Source: CAZQVA01 sp964596685 | GTDB lineage: Bacteria; Chlamydiota; Chlamydiia; Chlamydiales; VFKH01 | Direction: 5' to 3' | NCBI GenBank assembly: GCA_964596685.1 | Contig: CAZQVA010000007.1 | Location: 14,820-78,819, forward strand | DNA length: 64,000 nucleotides | Shown: piece by piece, positions 33,609-42,376 of the stretch | How positions within the stretch are numbered: the stretch's first letter is position 1 | Layout of the letters: each line of letters starts with the position of its first letter | The notes under the pieces: model-generated | What the model saw: the letters and a program-made list of their open reading frames with translations, nothing else | Told to the model about the DNA's origin: nothing | Database searches by the model: none | Made by a program: the position numbers and the translations under genes

Positions 33609-33789
33609 GTGATCCTTACCAGTGTATCGTGACGAAAATTCAATTTTTCAATGCGCTATTCCACTGAAAAATCCATCCAAATAGCATCTACAGACCGATT
33701 CACGCTATAAATCGTCCTTATGAAACTAGGTCGCGTCTTTAATGTTGAGAACAAAAATAGCATCCTGGACGATTTTTCTCTATCCAAAG

Positions 33790-33960
33790 ACGTGAGCCTT
33801 TTGCAAAACTATCCGTAATATGAACTGGTTGCCTAGCAGCGATCTAAGGAGAAAACCTCCTTACGCATGGCTATGGTCATTCATGCGTCGCTTTTTTTTG
33901 AATCCTGCAGCCCTCACTCAGGTCCTATTATGGATAGTTTTTCAAAAGGCTCACGTGAGT
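33790..33960. repeat. inverted repeat about 25-38 bp long with 100-base spacer, within R1 remnant
   Basis: ACGTGAGCCTTTTGCAAAAC near 33790 faces its near-complement ending about 33955, with the similarity continuing into CTATCCRTAAT. The structure abuts the surviving right half of an R1 element (33963-34042), whose left half is missing. It may be another palindromic element that landed in R1. Confidence 0.5.
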
Positions 33961-33962
33961 TC

Positions 33963-34042
33963 TATATATGAGAGCTTTTTTTATGACTCGAGCTCAGGGC
34001 TTTCTCTTCTGTCTACAACCAATTCTTCAAGTGGAATGGGTA
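33963..34042. mobile_element. R1 right half (partial element)
   Basis: Only the right arm of R1 is present, ending ACCAATTCTTCAAGTGGAAT then GGGTA at 34042, followed by TA. Its sequence variants (CTTGAAG in place of CCTGAAG, and AGACAGAAGAGAA) match the isolated left half at 41239-41283 better than the complete copies do. Confidence 0.7.
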
Positions 34043-34046
34043 TATT

Positions 34047-34068
34047 AGACTTCTTTCGAAAGAAGTCT
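34047..34068. repeat. minimal R4 palindrome (22 bp)
   Basis: A perfect 22-bp palindrome (half AGACTTCTTTC) made of only the two R4 ends. It is flanked by ATT on both sides (34044-34046 and 34069-34071), a 3-bp duplication as at the nested R4 copy. It lies between the R1 half and the RND gene stop. Confidence 0.65.
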
Positions 34069-34071
34069 ATT

Positions 34072-37000
34072 TTAAATCGATGCATCCATGTCCTTTATTT
34101 TGGGTTGCAAGCGATCTAGGTAGATAAAGACAACTGGCATCAGGAAAAGTGTGAGTAGCTGAGAAAAGAGCAACCCTCCAATGAGTACCAAACCTAAAGG
34201 TTTACGCGCTTCACCCCCAGCACCGAGCCCTACAGCTACGGGCAAAGCCCCCATGATTGCTGCCAGAGTGGTCATTAAGATCGGACGAAAACGAATCAAA
34301 GCTGCCTCAAAGATCGCATCATGGGCGCCTTTGCCATTTTTTTTCATCTCATTAGCATAGTCGATCATCATGATCCCATTCTTTTGTACAATCCCAATCA
34401 AAAGCACGAGACCTAATAACGCATACAAGGAAAGGATTTGATCAAAAGCTAGGAGAGTCAATAGTCCGCCAAGCACAGCAATGGGGAGTGCAGATAAAAT
34501 GGTCAGCGGTAGAATAAAGCTCTCATATAGAATACCGAGAAGAATATAGATGAAGATAACCGCTATAATAATTAGGAAACGAAAGTCAGACATCGTCTCT
34601 TCAAACTGTTGCGCTACCCCCTGCAAATCTCCATTCACCGACTGTGGCAACACTTCATCAGCAATTCCTCTCAATGTGGAAATTGCATCACTTAAAGGAA
34701 TTTGAGGGGCCAAGCTAAAGGAAAGTGTCACCGAAGGGAACTGATTAAAGTGATTTACACTTGAAACACCTACCCCCTCCTTCATCTGTAAAATATTACT
34801 GAGTGGCACTACATTGCCTGGCGCAGATGGATTTTGAATATATAAAGCATTGAGATTATCAGGCTGATTGCTATAACTGGGTGTAACTTCCAGCACGACA
34901 TTGTATTCGTTGGCGGGAGTTTGCATCGTCGATACTTTTCCCCCACTCAATGCATAGCCCAAATTACCCTGCAGTGCTTGAGCGCTAATGCCATAGGAGG
35001 AAGCTGCATCTCTGTCGAGGGTTAATTCGATTTGCGGGGTCGTATTTTGTAGGTCATTGTTGACATTTATAAATCCAGGAACCATTTGCAGGCGTTGTGT
35101 CAATTTTGTGGCAGCATTATAGAGATCCTCTGGATTTAAACTTGACAAGACATACTGATAGTCCGCATTGCTCGTGGCCCCAACAGAAAGATTTAAAAAT
35201 GGCAGTGCCTTGACATACGTAGCAATTCCGGGGATTTGCCAGAGGTCCACATTTAAATCCTGTAAAACATGCTGCACGGATGGCCTTTCATTAGCTGGTT
35301 TCAAACGCGCAAACAATAAACCACTATTATTGCTAAGACCAGCAAGTGTTACGTAATCCACAATGTGTTTATTATCTGTAAACTCCTTGTTGACCTCCTG
35401 CTGCAACTCTACGGAATGGCGTGTCGAAGAATTTTGCGCTGTCTGGGTATAGGCAATCAAAAATCCTAAATCGTCAGAGGCGGTTAAACTAGTTGGCAAT
35501 TTTTGGAAAACAAAAACCGTTCCTATGAGGGCAGCCAAACCAATAATTAAAGTGAGTTTTGGCCAAACAAGCACCCATTCCAGTCCCTTGCGATATCCCT
35601 TGATCAAGGTGCGATTGATCTTTTCAGAAAAATGCACTTTGTTGTCTTCATCCGATTTTTTATGTGGAGGAAGAAAACGGCTACACAATAAAGGCGTTAA
35701 TGTCAGTGAAATGACGCCCGAAGACATAATCGCCATCACCATAGTCACTGCAAACTCTCTAAATAACCTCCCCAACATGCCACTCAAGAATAGTAATGGA
35801 ATAAATACCGCACACAGGGCAAGGGTCATTGTCATGACTGTGATACTAATTTGCGCTGAGCCATCTAATGCTGCCTTGTAAGGAGGTTTTCCCCCTTCAA
35901 TATGGCGAACGATATTCTCCAGAACCACGATCGCATCATCGATGATGAATCCAATTGCCAATAAGAGGGCCATTAGAGAAAGGTTATCAAGTGTAAAACC
36001 GGCCAAATCCATCAACATAAAAGTTGAAATCATACTCATGGGAATGACGACAACGGGGATAATCGTATCTTTGAATTTTCCAAGATAAATAAAAATTACA
36101 GCAACGACCAAAATAAAGGCGACGAGCAAGGTGAACTCGACATCCTGAACAGAGGCAATAATGGAATCAGCACGATTGAAGATCGAATCAAAATAAATAT
36201 TTGCAGGAATTTCCTTGCGCAAGTGAGGGAGTAATTGATCAATACCTTTAACAACTGCAATGGTATTCGCTTTTGGTTGTTTTTGAACCGCGATCACTGC
36301 TGTTGGCTGGTTAATACCTCGGCTAGCATTGACATAATTACAATAAAGGTAAGGCTGCTGCTGGCTATTAATCGCATACCCGACATCCCTAATTGAAAGA
36401 GGCGCTCCATTTTGTGTCGAGATGACAAGATTGTCATACCCTTCTGCGCGTAAGATTTGCCCATTGGGATTTTGTATCAGAAAATACCGCAAAACACCGT
36501 CATAGTCCCCTAATGGATAGTTGACATTCCCACCTGCAATTGTTGTTGCAATATTTGTTAAATCTAATCCCTTTGCAGCAAGGTTTTGAGGATCAATACG
36601 CACTCTTACAGCGTAAGGAGAGCCATAAGTAACAATTTGAGCAACCCCAGGAACCATTGACAATCGTTTTCCTACATAACTATCGGCATACTCATAGAGT
36701 TTATCAGGTTCCATAGTGGGAGAACTGACCACCATATATTGAATAGGCGCGGCTGAAGGGTTCACCTTTTCATAAGTCGGATTACTTGGCATCTGAGGCA
36801 AGAGAGGCAATGTAGCTGAAATTGCCGCATTAACATCCTGTGCTGCTGCATCAATATTCACAGAAAGATCAAACTGCAAGACGATTGTCGATGCCCCTTG
36901 TGTACTGGAAGACGTCATGACACGGATGCCATTAATAGCCATGAAGGCGCGCTCTAAAGGAGTCGCCACTGTGTCCGCCATCGTTTTAGGGCTACCACCT

Positions 37001-37155
37001 GGCAAATAAGCAGACACTTCTAAAGTAGGGTATTCGACATCCGGCAAATCACTAACAGGCAGTCGATAGTAGGCTAAAAGACCTACACAAAGAATCGCTA
37101 TCATCACCAATGTGGTCATCACAGGACGACGGATGAAAGGTTCTGAAAGATTCAT
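34072..37155 (-). CDS. RND-family multidrug efflux transporter (inner membrane)
   Basis: Proton-driven AcrB/MdtBC-type pump subunit of 1027 residues. It has twelve transmembrane helices in two repeats. It starts MNLSEPFIRRPVMTTLVMIA, and the fourth-helix region carries AIGFIIDDAIVVLENIVRHI with the paired acidic residues used for proton relay. A C-terminal repeat motif is GLVLLIGIVQKNGIMMIDYANEM. The sequence lies closer to the MdtB/MdtC branch by its N-terminal phrase, but the exact subfamily is not certain. It overlaps the fusion-protein gene by 4 bp. Confidence 0.93.
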   Translation of the reverse strand: MNLSEPFIRRPVMTTLVMIAILCVGLLAYYRLPVSDLPDVEYPTLEVSAYLPGGSPKTMADTVATPLERAFMAINGIRVMTSSSTQGASTIVLQFDLSVNIDAAAQDVNAAISATLPLLPQMPSNPTYEKVNPSAAPIQYMVVSSPTMEPDKLYEYADSYVGKRLSMVPGVAQIVTYGSPYAVRVRIDPQNLAAKGLDLTNIATTIAGGNVNYPLGDYDGVLRYFLIQNPNGQILRAEGYDNLVISTQNGAPLSIRDVGYAINSQQQPYLYCNYVNASRGINQPTAVIAVQKQPKANTIAVVKGIDQLLPHLRKEIPANIYFDSIFNRADSIIASVQDVEFTLLVAFILVVAVIFIYLGKFKDTIIPVVVIPMSMISTFMLMDLAGFTLDNLSLMALLLAIGFIIDDAIVVLENIVRHIEGGKPPYKAALDGSAQISITVMTMTLALCAVFIPLLFLSGMLGRLFREFAVTMVMAIMSSGVISLTLTPLLCSRFLPPHKKSDEDNKVHFSEKINRTLIKGYRKGLEWVLVWPKLTLIIGLAALIGTVFVFQKLPTSLTASDDLGFLIAYTQTAQNSSTRHSVELQQEVNKEFTDNKHIVDYVTLAGLSNNSGLLFARLKPANERPSVQHVLQDLNVDLWQIPGIATYVKALPFLNLSVGATSNADYQYVLSSLNPEDLYNAATKLTQRLQMVPGFINVNNDLQNTTPQIELTLDRDAASSYGISAQALQGNLGYALSGGKVSTMQTPANEYNVVLEVTPSYSNQPDNLNALYIQNPSAPGNVVPLSNILQMKEGVGVSSVNHFNQFPSVTLSFSLAPQIPLSDAISTLRGIADEVLPQSVNGDLQGVAQQFEETMSDFRFLIIIAVIFIYILLGILYESFILPLTILSALPIAVLGGLLTLLAFDQILSLYALLGLVLLIGIVQKNGIMMIDYANEMKKNGKGAHDAIFEAALIRFRPILMTTLAAIMGALPVAVGLGAGGEARKPLGLVLIGGLLFSQLLTLFLMPVVFIYLDRLQPKIKDMDASI

Positions 37156-38387
37156 GAATGATCTCTCCCTTCAAGATGTGCAATTTTACGAAGGATACGC
37201 CTCGATGGGTGCATTGAAGGGCTCTTCAATTCATGCTCATCCTTTGTAAGGTCATGTGTAATATTGACAGGTGCATCAGGATAAAGATTTAACTGCCCCA
37301 CAGTAACTACCTCTGTGTTTGCTTCAAGACCACTTTTAATCTCTGTCCATTCATCTGTTGCCACTCCAGTCACTACTTCTTGCATTTTTACTGTATGGTC
37401 TTTTGTCACTACATAAACGAATTTGCCCTTAGCCCCCACCTGGATAGCCAATGTAGGCACGACGACAGCATCTTTATTCACATACATCTGTAGTTCACCG
37501 CGCACAAATTGCCCTGGCCAACCATCTAAATTCTCGTTTTTAAAGCGGGCTTTGATATTGATGGTTCCAGTTTGTGCATTGACTACGTTGTCAATGGCTA
37601 TTAATTCTCCTTCAAGATGTGGCTGTGTTGGGCTCGAAAAAGAAATCACAATCTTTAATGGCGCTTCCTTTTGACGATTTTTAACGGTGTCCAGCCAAAT
37701 TTCTGGTAAATTTAAGATGGCATCAATTGGGCTAACTTGAGCGACTGTCGCAATAAATGGGTTGCTGTATGAAAGGTTAAAAACGTTACCCACTGTCACC
37801 TGCACTAAACCAAAGATACCATCGACAGGAGCACGTAATTCAGTAAACCCTAATTGCGCTTGTGCATAGACTAAAGCTCCCTTATCGGACAGCAACTGTC
37901 CTTCAGCAGCTAGGACAGCGGCCTGATACTGTGCCATTGTCAAAGGTGCCACAAAGTTTTGAGGCACAAGGGCCGCATAGCTTTTGAGCTGTTCTTTGGC
38001 ATATTGTAAATTCGCCTCATCCTTCATAATATTTCCTTGAACTTGCTCCACAAGCCCTAAGAAGGGTGTCGGATCAATGCGAACTAACAAATCTCCCGTT
38101 TTAACCATTGCCCCATCTTTGGGAACAATTTCAACGACCTCTCCCGACACCTGAGGCACAAGCTGGACGAGATTGGGAGACTGCAAATGGCCAATGACGC
38201 GCAAGGTCACAGGCACATCGCGCGTATAACTCTTATCAACTTTCACGGGGAAACTAAAGGCTGCAGGCTGCGCCACATGCGCGCTTGCTTTATCTTGAGC
38301 CTTCTTCTTGCAGCCAGAGACTTGTAAAAGTAAAATACCTAGTGAGCAAACATAGACCAAATGTATGATATACTTCTTTTTAAGCAT
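37152..38387 (-). CDS. RND efflux periplasmic adaptor lipoprotein
   Basis: Membrane-fusion protein of 411 residues for the RND pump encoded next. Its lipoprotein signal peptide has the lipobox LQVSGC near residue 26. It has the lipoyl half SPNLVQLVPQVSGEVVEIV, a helical hairpin, and the second half AQLGFTELRAPVDGIFGLV, which is the MdtA/AcrA layout. It overlaps the outer-membrane factor gene by 8 bp and the transporter gene by 4 bp. Confidence 0.92.
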   Translation of the reverse strand: MLKKKYIIHLVYVCSLGILLLQVSGCKKKAQDKASAHVAQPAAFSFPVKVDKSYTRDVPVTLRVIGHLQSPNLVQLVPQVSGEVVEIVPKDGAMVKTGDLLVRIDPTPFLGLVEQVQGNIMKDEANLQYAKEQLKSYAALVPQNFVAPLTMAQYQAAVLAAEGQLLSDKGALVYAQAQLGFTELRAPVDGIFGLVQVTVGNVFNLSYSNPFIATVAQVSPIDAILNLPEIWLDTVKNRQKEAPLKIVISFSSPTQPHLEGELIAIDNVVNAQTGTINIKARFKNENLDGWPGQFVRGELQMYVNKDAVVVPTLAIQVGAKGKFVYVVTKDHTVKMQEVVTGVATDEWTEIKSGLEANTEVVTVGQLNLYPDAPVNITHDLTKDEHELKSPSMHPSRRILRKIAHLEGRDHS

Positions 38388-39771
38388 CTACAAGCCCTCC
38401 TCTTGCATAAGCCAAGTTAGCCAACGAAATAAAATATGTTGTTTCTGCCTGAATTAATGCACTGCGCGCATCACTTAACGTTGCTTGTGCTTGCAACAGA
38501 TCGACAATATCGTTAATACCAGACCTATACCCAACCAATATTGCATCATATGCTTCTTCTGCATATTCTAAATATTCTCTACTATACTCAACACTTGCAA
38601 CCGATCCACGCACAGTATAGTAATTTGTCAACAGCGTTAAGAAAACTGCATTCTCTTGCACTTGTAGTGCAGCAACTGCTTCTTCCCAATCGGCAATTGC
38701 TTGTAAATAACTGTTTAAGTCATTGAAGCCGTTAAAAATCGGTAAATTCATCACTAATTCAAAGTTAAAATCCGCTCCATCACTTCCCAAATGTTTAAAG
38801 TAGGTCGTTCCATACTGCCCATTAAAGTTTAAAGTGGGGTAAAAGGCGGAGTTTGCTTGTGCAATGAGAGCAGCTTGCGATTGGATGCGTGCGCGCAAGG
38901 CTTGTAGATCGGCGCGACAATATTTTGCCTCCTGTACTAAACGACAGGTATCAGCTTGCACCTCATGGATATTAGATAGATCTGGATAAACGACATCAAA
39001 CTGTGTGTCGGGGCGCACACCTACAGCACTTGCTAATGTGGCTTGGGCTGTTTCAAGAGAGACCTCTTGGTTAACGAGATTCAATTTCGCATTATAATAC
39101 TGCGCTTTAGCCTGTAATACATCCACAATTGTATCAATACCAGCACTAAACTGAGCTTCAGAGGCTGCAAGCGTCATTTCTGCATTCTCTAAATCAGCTT
39201 GGCGCGCCACCAATAATTCCTCAGCGGCGATGAGTTGATAATAAGCTTGAATCACATTGATCATCACTGTCTGGATTTGCCAGCTATAATTCCAATTTGC
39301 TGCCACTAAAGCTGCTTTTGCTGATTCAATTCCCGCATCACGACCACCAAAATCAAGCAATAAATAATTTACATACAGCGAAGCCGCATAGGTAGTATAT
39401 CCATAAATTGACCCCAACAGCGTCAATTGAGCTGGATGCGCACGCGTTACCGTGAGAGTTCCATCGACTGTCGGATAAAGGCTGCTTTCAGCAATCCCTA
39501 AAGCGGCTACTGCTTGCTTGGCTTGAGCCCATATCTCTTTACTTGTAGGTTGATTACAAAGACCAATATCCACAAGTTGTGCTAGCGCAATACGCTGCCC
39601 GTCATAAATGTAAGGAGGGGGTTGACAAAGAGGAGCAGGAGGAGTGGCGCGTTCCTTATGGCAAGGCGACAGAGGCAAAAGGGCTGGCATGCGGGGCTTC
39701 CAACACCCTGTCAGCGTTGCCGCTAAAAGGGTACAAATGCATGTTAGTTCAAGCCACCGCCGATTCTTCAC
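38380..39771 (-). CDS. RND efflux outer-membrane factor (NodT/OprM-like lipoprotein)
   Basis: TolC-type outer-membrane channel of 463 residues with a lipoprotein signal (lipobox TLTGC) and two TolC repeats (YQLIAAEELLVARQADLENAE; YLEYAEEAYDAILVGYRSG). The start is a GTG at 39771 with GAGGAAGCGGA upstream, inside the end of ccoN. It completes the second tripartite pump in this window. Confidence 0.9.
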   Translation of the reverse strand: MKNRRWLELTCICTLLAATLTGCWKPRMPALLPLSPCHKERATPPAPLCQPPPYIYDGQRIALAQLVDIGLCNQPTSKEIWAQAKQAVAALGIAESSLYPTVDGTLTVTRAHPAQLTLLGSIYGYTTYAASLYVNYLLLDFGGRDAGIESAKAALVAANWNYSWQIQTVMINVIQAYYQLIAAEELLVARQADLENAEMTLAASEAQFSAGIDTIVDVLQAKAQYYNAKLNLVNQEVSLETAQATLASAVGVRPDTQFDVVYPDLSNIHEVQADTCRLVQEAKYCRADLQALRARIQSQAALIAQANSAFYPTLNFNGQYGTTYFKHLGSDGADFNFELVMNLPIFNGFNDLNSYLQAIADWEEAVAALQVQENAVFLTLLTNYYTVRGSVASVEYSREYLEYAEEAYDAILVGYRSGINDIVDLLQAQATLSDARSALIQAETTYFISLANLAYARGGLVDA

Positions 39772-41167
39772 TCCGCTTCCTCACCGTCATCCACACGTTG
39801 TATACGAAAAGACAATTTCCAAAAAGAATTATTACACCACTAATCGCGCGCGCGACCCAAAATGGAAACATTTTTGCTAATGTGTCTAAGAATGAGAGAG
39901 CACCAAACTGCGCCTGCATGACAGGATATGAGTCGCCTTGTCCCCAGGAGTTCCACATTAATCCCTGCCAGTATCCTCCCAGCATCAATGAGAAAAACAT
40001 TAAAAGAGCTCCCCAAAAATTGCAGTGAAAGTGCCACTTACTGAGGGATTCTGAATGCATAGGGCGTTTATACATGATCATCAAAGCCCCATAAATGCCA
40101 CCAAAAGCAAAAAACGAGAAACTTCCAAAGAGAGCCAGATGCGCGTGGCCAATTATCCAGTCTGTTTTGGAGGTAATCGCATTCACTGAACGCAGCGATT
40201 GAAGTGGCCCTTGAATGCATGTAACAAGGTAGAATAGAGTGCCGGCAGCAAAAAACCGCAATGGTATACTCTTTAACCCTTCCTTCCAACGCACTTTTAA
40301 GGTGCCAAAGAAGTTTGTTACTACTGTCCAAACGGGGATAAAAAGCCAAATTGAAAAAATAATACTTGTTGTTTGTAACCACTGTGAAATAGGACCATGA
40401 ATCATATGATGAGCTCCTACCCAGGCGTATACAAATGCCACCGACCAAAACCCAATCATAGAAAGTCGATGGCTATAAAGTGGAGTATCCGAAATTTTAG
40501 GGATAAAATAGTAGGCGATTGCCAGCCCCATGGGAGTAAAAATTAGACCCACAAGATTGTGCACATAAAAAAAGTTCACATTCACGCGTGCCACGCCACC
40601 AGGCACCCAATCCATGACTAAATTTCCTGCAATAAAAGTAATAGCTGTCCAAAAGAGCGTTCCTAAACCATACCAAAGAGCAACATAAATCTTTTTGTAG
40701 TGTCTGCGTACAACCGTCATGGTTAAATTAAGTGAAAAGAGTACCCAGATAAACGCAATCAACCCCTTAATGGGTAACCAGCCAAAAAGCCACATGGGCA
40801 ATTCCGCGTATTCCCACCCCCAATTATATCCAAATGGCAGTGAGAAGACGCCTAAACATAAGACAATCCACCACAAAATATTGGTTACATAGGCGAGTTT
40901 TATGCTCCATAGAGGCACTCCAGCCAAACGCGGTACGATAAAATAGAAAAGGCCCATATTAGCTGATAAAAGCCATAACCAAGCGATTGCATTGACATGT
41001 ACAGGCCTTAAACGGCCAAATTGCAATAAAGGTTCATTGATCACATTAGGAAAAAGAAATGTACTTATTGCGAGAAATAGCCCTATACCCATCCCTAAGA
41101 TAAGAAAGAAAATAGAAGGAAAGAGCATCTGGCGAGAAGGGCGATCATCGAAAGTTGTCATATTCAT
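39749..41167 (-). CDS. ccoN: cbb3-type cytochrome c oxidase subunit I (CcoN) homologue
   Basis: Haem-copper oxidase catalytic subunit of about 472 residues, starting at MNMTTFDD (41167; Met at 41161 is an alternative). A longer open frame runs upstream into repeat DNA and is unlikely. Haem- and copper-ligand histidines are visible: GRLRPVHVNAIAW, NFFYVHNLVGLIF, FVYAWVGAHHMIH and GHAHLALFGSF. The tyrosine in FVYAW fits the cbb3 cross-linked Tyr and argues against nitric oxide reductase. No ccoO or ccoP follows. The 3' end overlaps the outer-membrane factor gene by 23 bp, so it appears to head the efflux operon. Confidence 0.85.
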   Translation of the reverse strand: MNMTTFDDRPSRQMLFPSIFFLILGMGIGLFLAISTFLFPNVINEPLLQFGRLRPVHVNAIAWLWLLSANMGLFYFIVPRLAGVPLWSIKLAYVTNILWWIVLCLGVFSLPFGYNWGWEYAELPMWLFGWLPIKGLIAFIWVLFSLNLTMTVVRRHYKKIYVALWYGLGTLFWTAITFIAGNLVMDWVPGGVARVNVNFFYVHNLVGLIFTPMGLAIAYYFIPKISDTPLYSHRLSMIGFWSVAFVYAWVGAHHMIHGPISQWLQTTSIIFSIWLFIPVWTVVTNFFGTLKVRWKEGLKSIPLRFFAAGTLFYLVTCIQGPLQSLRSVNAITSKTDWIIGHAHLALFGSFSFFAFGGIYGALMIMYKRPMHSESLSKWHFHCNFWGALLMFFSLMLGGYWQGLMWNSWGQGDSYPVMQAQFGALSFLDTLAKMFPFWVARAISGVIILFGNCLFVYNVWMTVRKRSEESAVA

Positions 41168-41238
41168 CAAATGTTTGATACAATAAGAGAAAGCTACACT
41201 GCTTTGATTTAAGGTGTCTAGCAATTTTCTGGACTTTA

Positions 41239-41283
41239 TACCCATTCCACTTGAAGAATTGGTTTTAGACAGAAGAGAAGGCC
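41239..41283. mobile_element. R1 left half (partial element)
   Basis: TACCCATTCCACTTGAAG through the AGACAGAAGAG stretch, preceded by TA at 41237-41238. The similarity to R1 stops at about 41283, about 20 bp before rnpB. Its outer end faces the efflux/ccoN block and its broken end faces rnpB. Confidence 0.7.
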
Positions 41284-41303
41284 CTTCAAATCTAAAATTT
41301 CGT

Positions 41304-41684
41304 TGTGGGAAGAGATGCAATCGCTCGTTCAAAGTTTGACCGAGAGGAAAGTCTGGACTTTTTAGGGACAAGATACCAGTGAAAGACTGGGGACCATCAG
41401 AAGGTCACGGAAAGTGCAACAGAAAATACCCCTCCCAGATTTAATGGGTAAGGATGAAAATGCTTCTTTAATAAAAGAGGCCTGATTTTAGGCAACTAAA
41501 ACAGCTGTAAACCCTATCTAAAGCAAGATCGGATGTTGTTCATATGCTGTGGTCCGCGGCGAACAACATATTTTTAGTATCGCTTGAGGGCAGTGGTGAC
41601 ACTGCTCCTTAGACAAATGATTGCACGCATTGTCTCTTTTATTAGCGACAATGCCGACAGAATCCGGCTTATTATCTTCCCACA
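41304..41684 (+). ncRNA. rnpB: RNase P RNA (M1 RNA)
   Basis: Catalytic RNA that processes tRNA 5' ends. Conserved blocks are present in order: GAGGAAAGTCTGGACT at about 41343, ACTGGGGACC, CACGGAAAGTGCAACAGAAA (P10/11 region), AGACAAATGATTGCACGC, and GACAGAATCCGGCTTAT at the 3' end. The outermost P1 helix is TGTGGGAAGA (41304) with TCTTCCCACA (to 41684), directly followed by eight T, an intrinsic terminator. The 3' end overlaps the last 13 bp of the convergent ogt gene. Confidence 0.93.
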
Positions 41685-42181
41685 TTTTTTTTGTTGTAAT
41701 CGGACTCACGTTTTTCAAGCAGAAGTAGAGCTTGCTTCCTCTCTACTCCCCCAGCATATCCGTGCAAACGCCCATCTGAACCAATCACCCTATGACAAGG
41801 AATAATGATAGACAAGGGATTGCATCCAACAGCATTGGCGACGGCTCGCACCGCATCCACTCTACCTATCTGCTGCGCAATCTCTTTATACGTAGTAACT
41901 GTTCCATAAGGGATCTTTTGCAATGCTTTCCAAGTATCCTGTTGCAAAGGAGTGCCACCTAATAAATGGTAGGGCATGTCAAAGCGCGTGCGGCATTTAT
42001 GAAAGTATTCATTCAATGCTTGATGTAGCTCTAAAAATAAGGGATGCTCGTGATCATGAATCCATGTGGGTTGAATCGCAGGCAGAGCCTTCTGTGGCAC
42101 AAAGTAAAGTCCACAAAGAGCGCCGTCCTGCGCTACCACCCGCATCTGTCCAAGAGGCGTATCAATATGCGTATATTCCAT
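41672..42181 (-). CDS. ogt: methylated-DNA--protein-cysteine methyltransferase
   Basis: Suicidal repair of O6-alkylguanine. It has 169 residues with the C-terminal active-site motif IIPCHRVIGSDGRLHGYAGG, in which Cys accepts the alkyl group, and the DNA-binding helix (IPYGTVTTYKEIAQQIG). The last 13 bp lie opposite the terminator-proximal end of rnpB; the tail ends KRESDYNKKNVGR. Confidence 0.94.
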   Translation of the reverse strand: MEYTHIDTPLGQMRVVAQDGALCGLYFVPQKALPAIQPTWIHDHEHPLFLELHQALNEYFHKCRTRFDMPYHLLGGTPLQQDTWKALQKIPYGTVTTYKEIAQQIGRVDAVRAVANAVGCNPLSIIIPCHRVIGSDGRLHGYAGGVERKQALLLLEKRESDYNKKNVGR

Positions 42182-42255
42182 AAAAATTCCGAATAATCAC
42201 GTTAATTCTACTCCATAAAGAGAGGATTTTGCTATGATTTTAAAGGCCCATTTCA

Positions 42256-42328
42256 GGGGCGTTAGCTCAGTTGGTAGAGCGCAACAATGGCATTGTTGAG
42301 GTCACCGGTTCGAATCCGGTACGCTCCA
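42256..42328 (+). tRNA. tRNA-Ala (anticodon GGC)
   Basis: A 73-base cloverleaf. The acceptor GGGGCGT pairs with ACGCTCC (one G-U), the D arm is GCTCAGTTGGTAGAGC, the anticodon stem CAACA/TGTTG has loop ATGGCAT, and the T arm is CCGGTTCGAATCCGG. GGC reads GCC/GCU alanine codons. Confidence 0.95.
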
Positions 42329-42376
42329 CATTTCTTAAACGCATTCTTTCACAACACTTCGTCTCCTTAGTTGTTA

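Noticed and set aside
33820..34119. 99-codon frame in the gap between secDF and the RND gene
   Set aside because: It spans the inverted repeat, the R1 half and the minimal R4 palindrome, so it is a composite of repeats.
39749..41371. Nitric oxide reductase NorB instead of CcoN
   Set aside because: The active-site tyrosine context (FVYAWVGAHH) and length fit cbb3 oxidase better. The glutamates typical of NorB were not seen.
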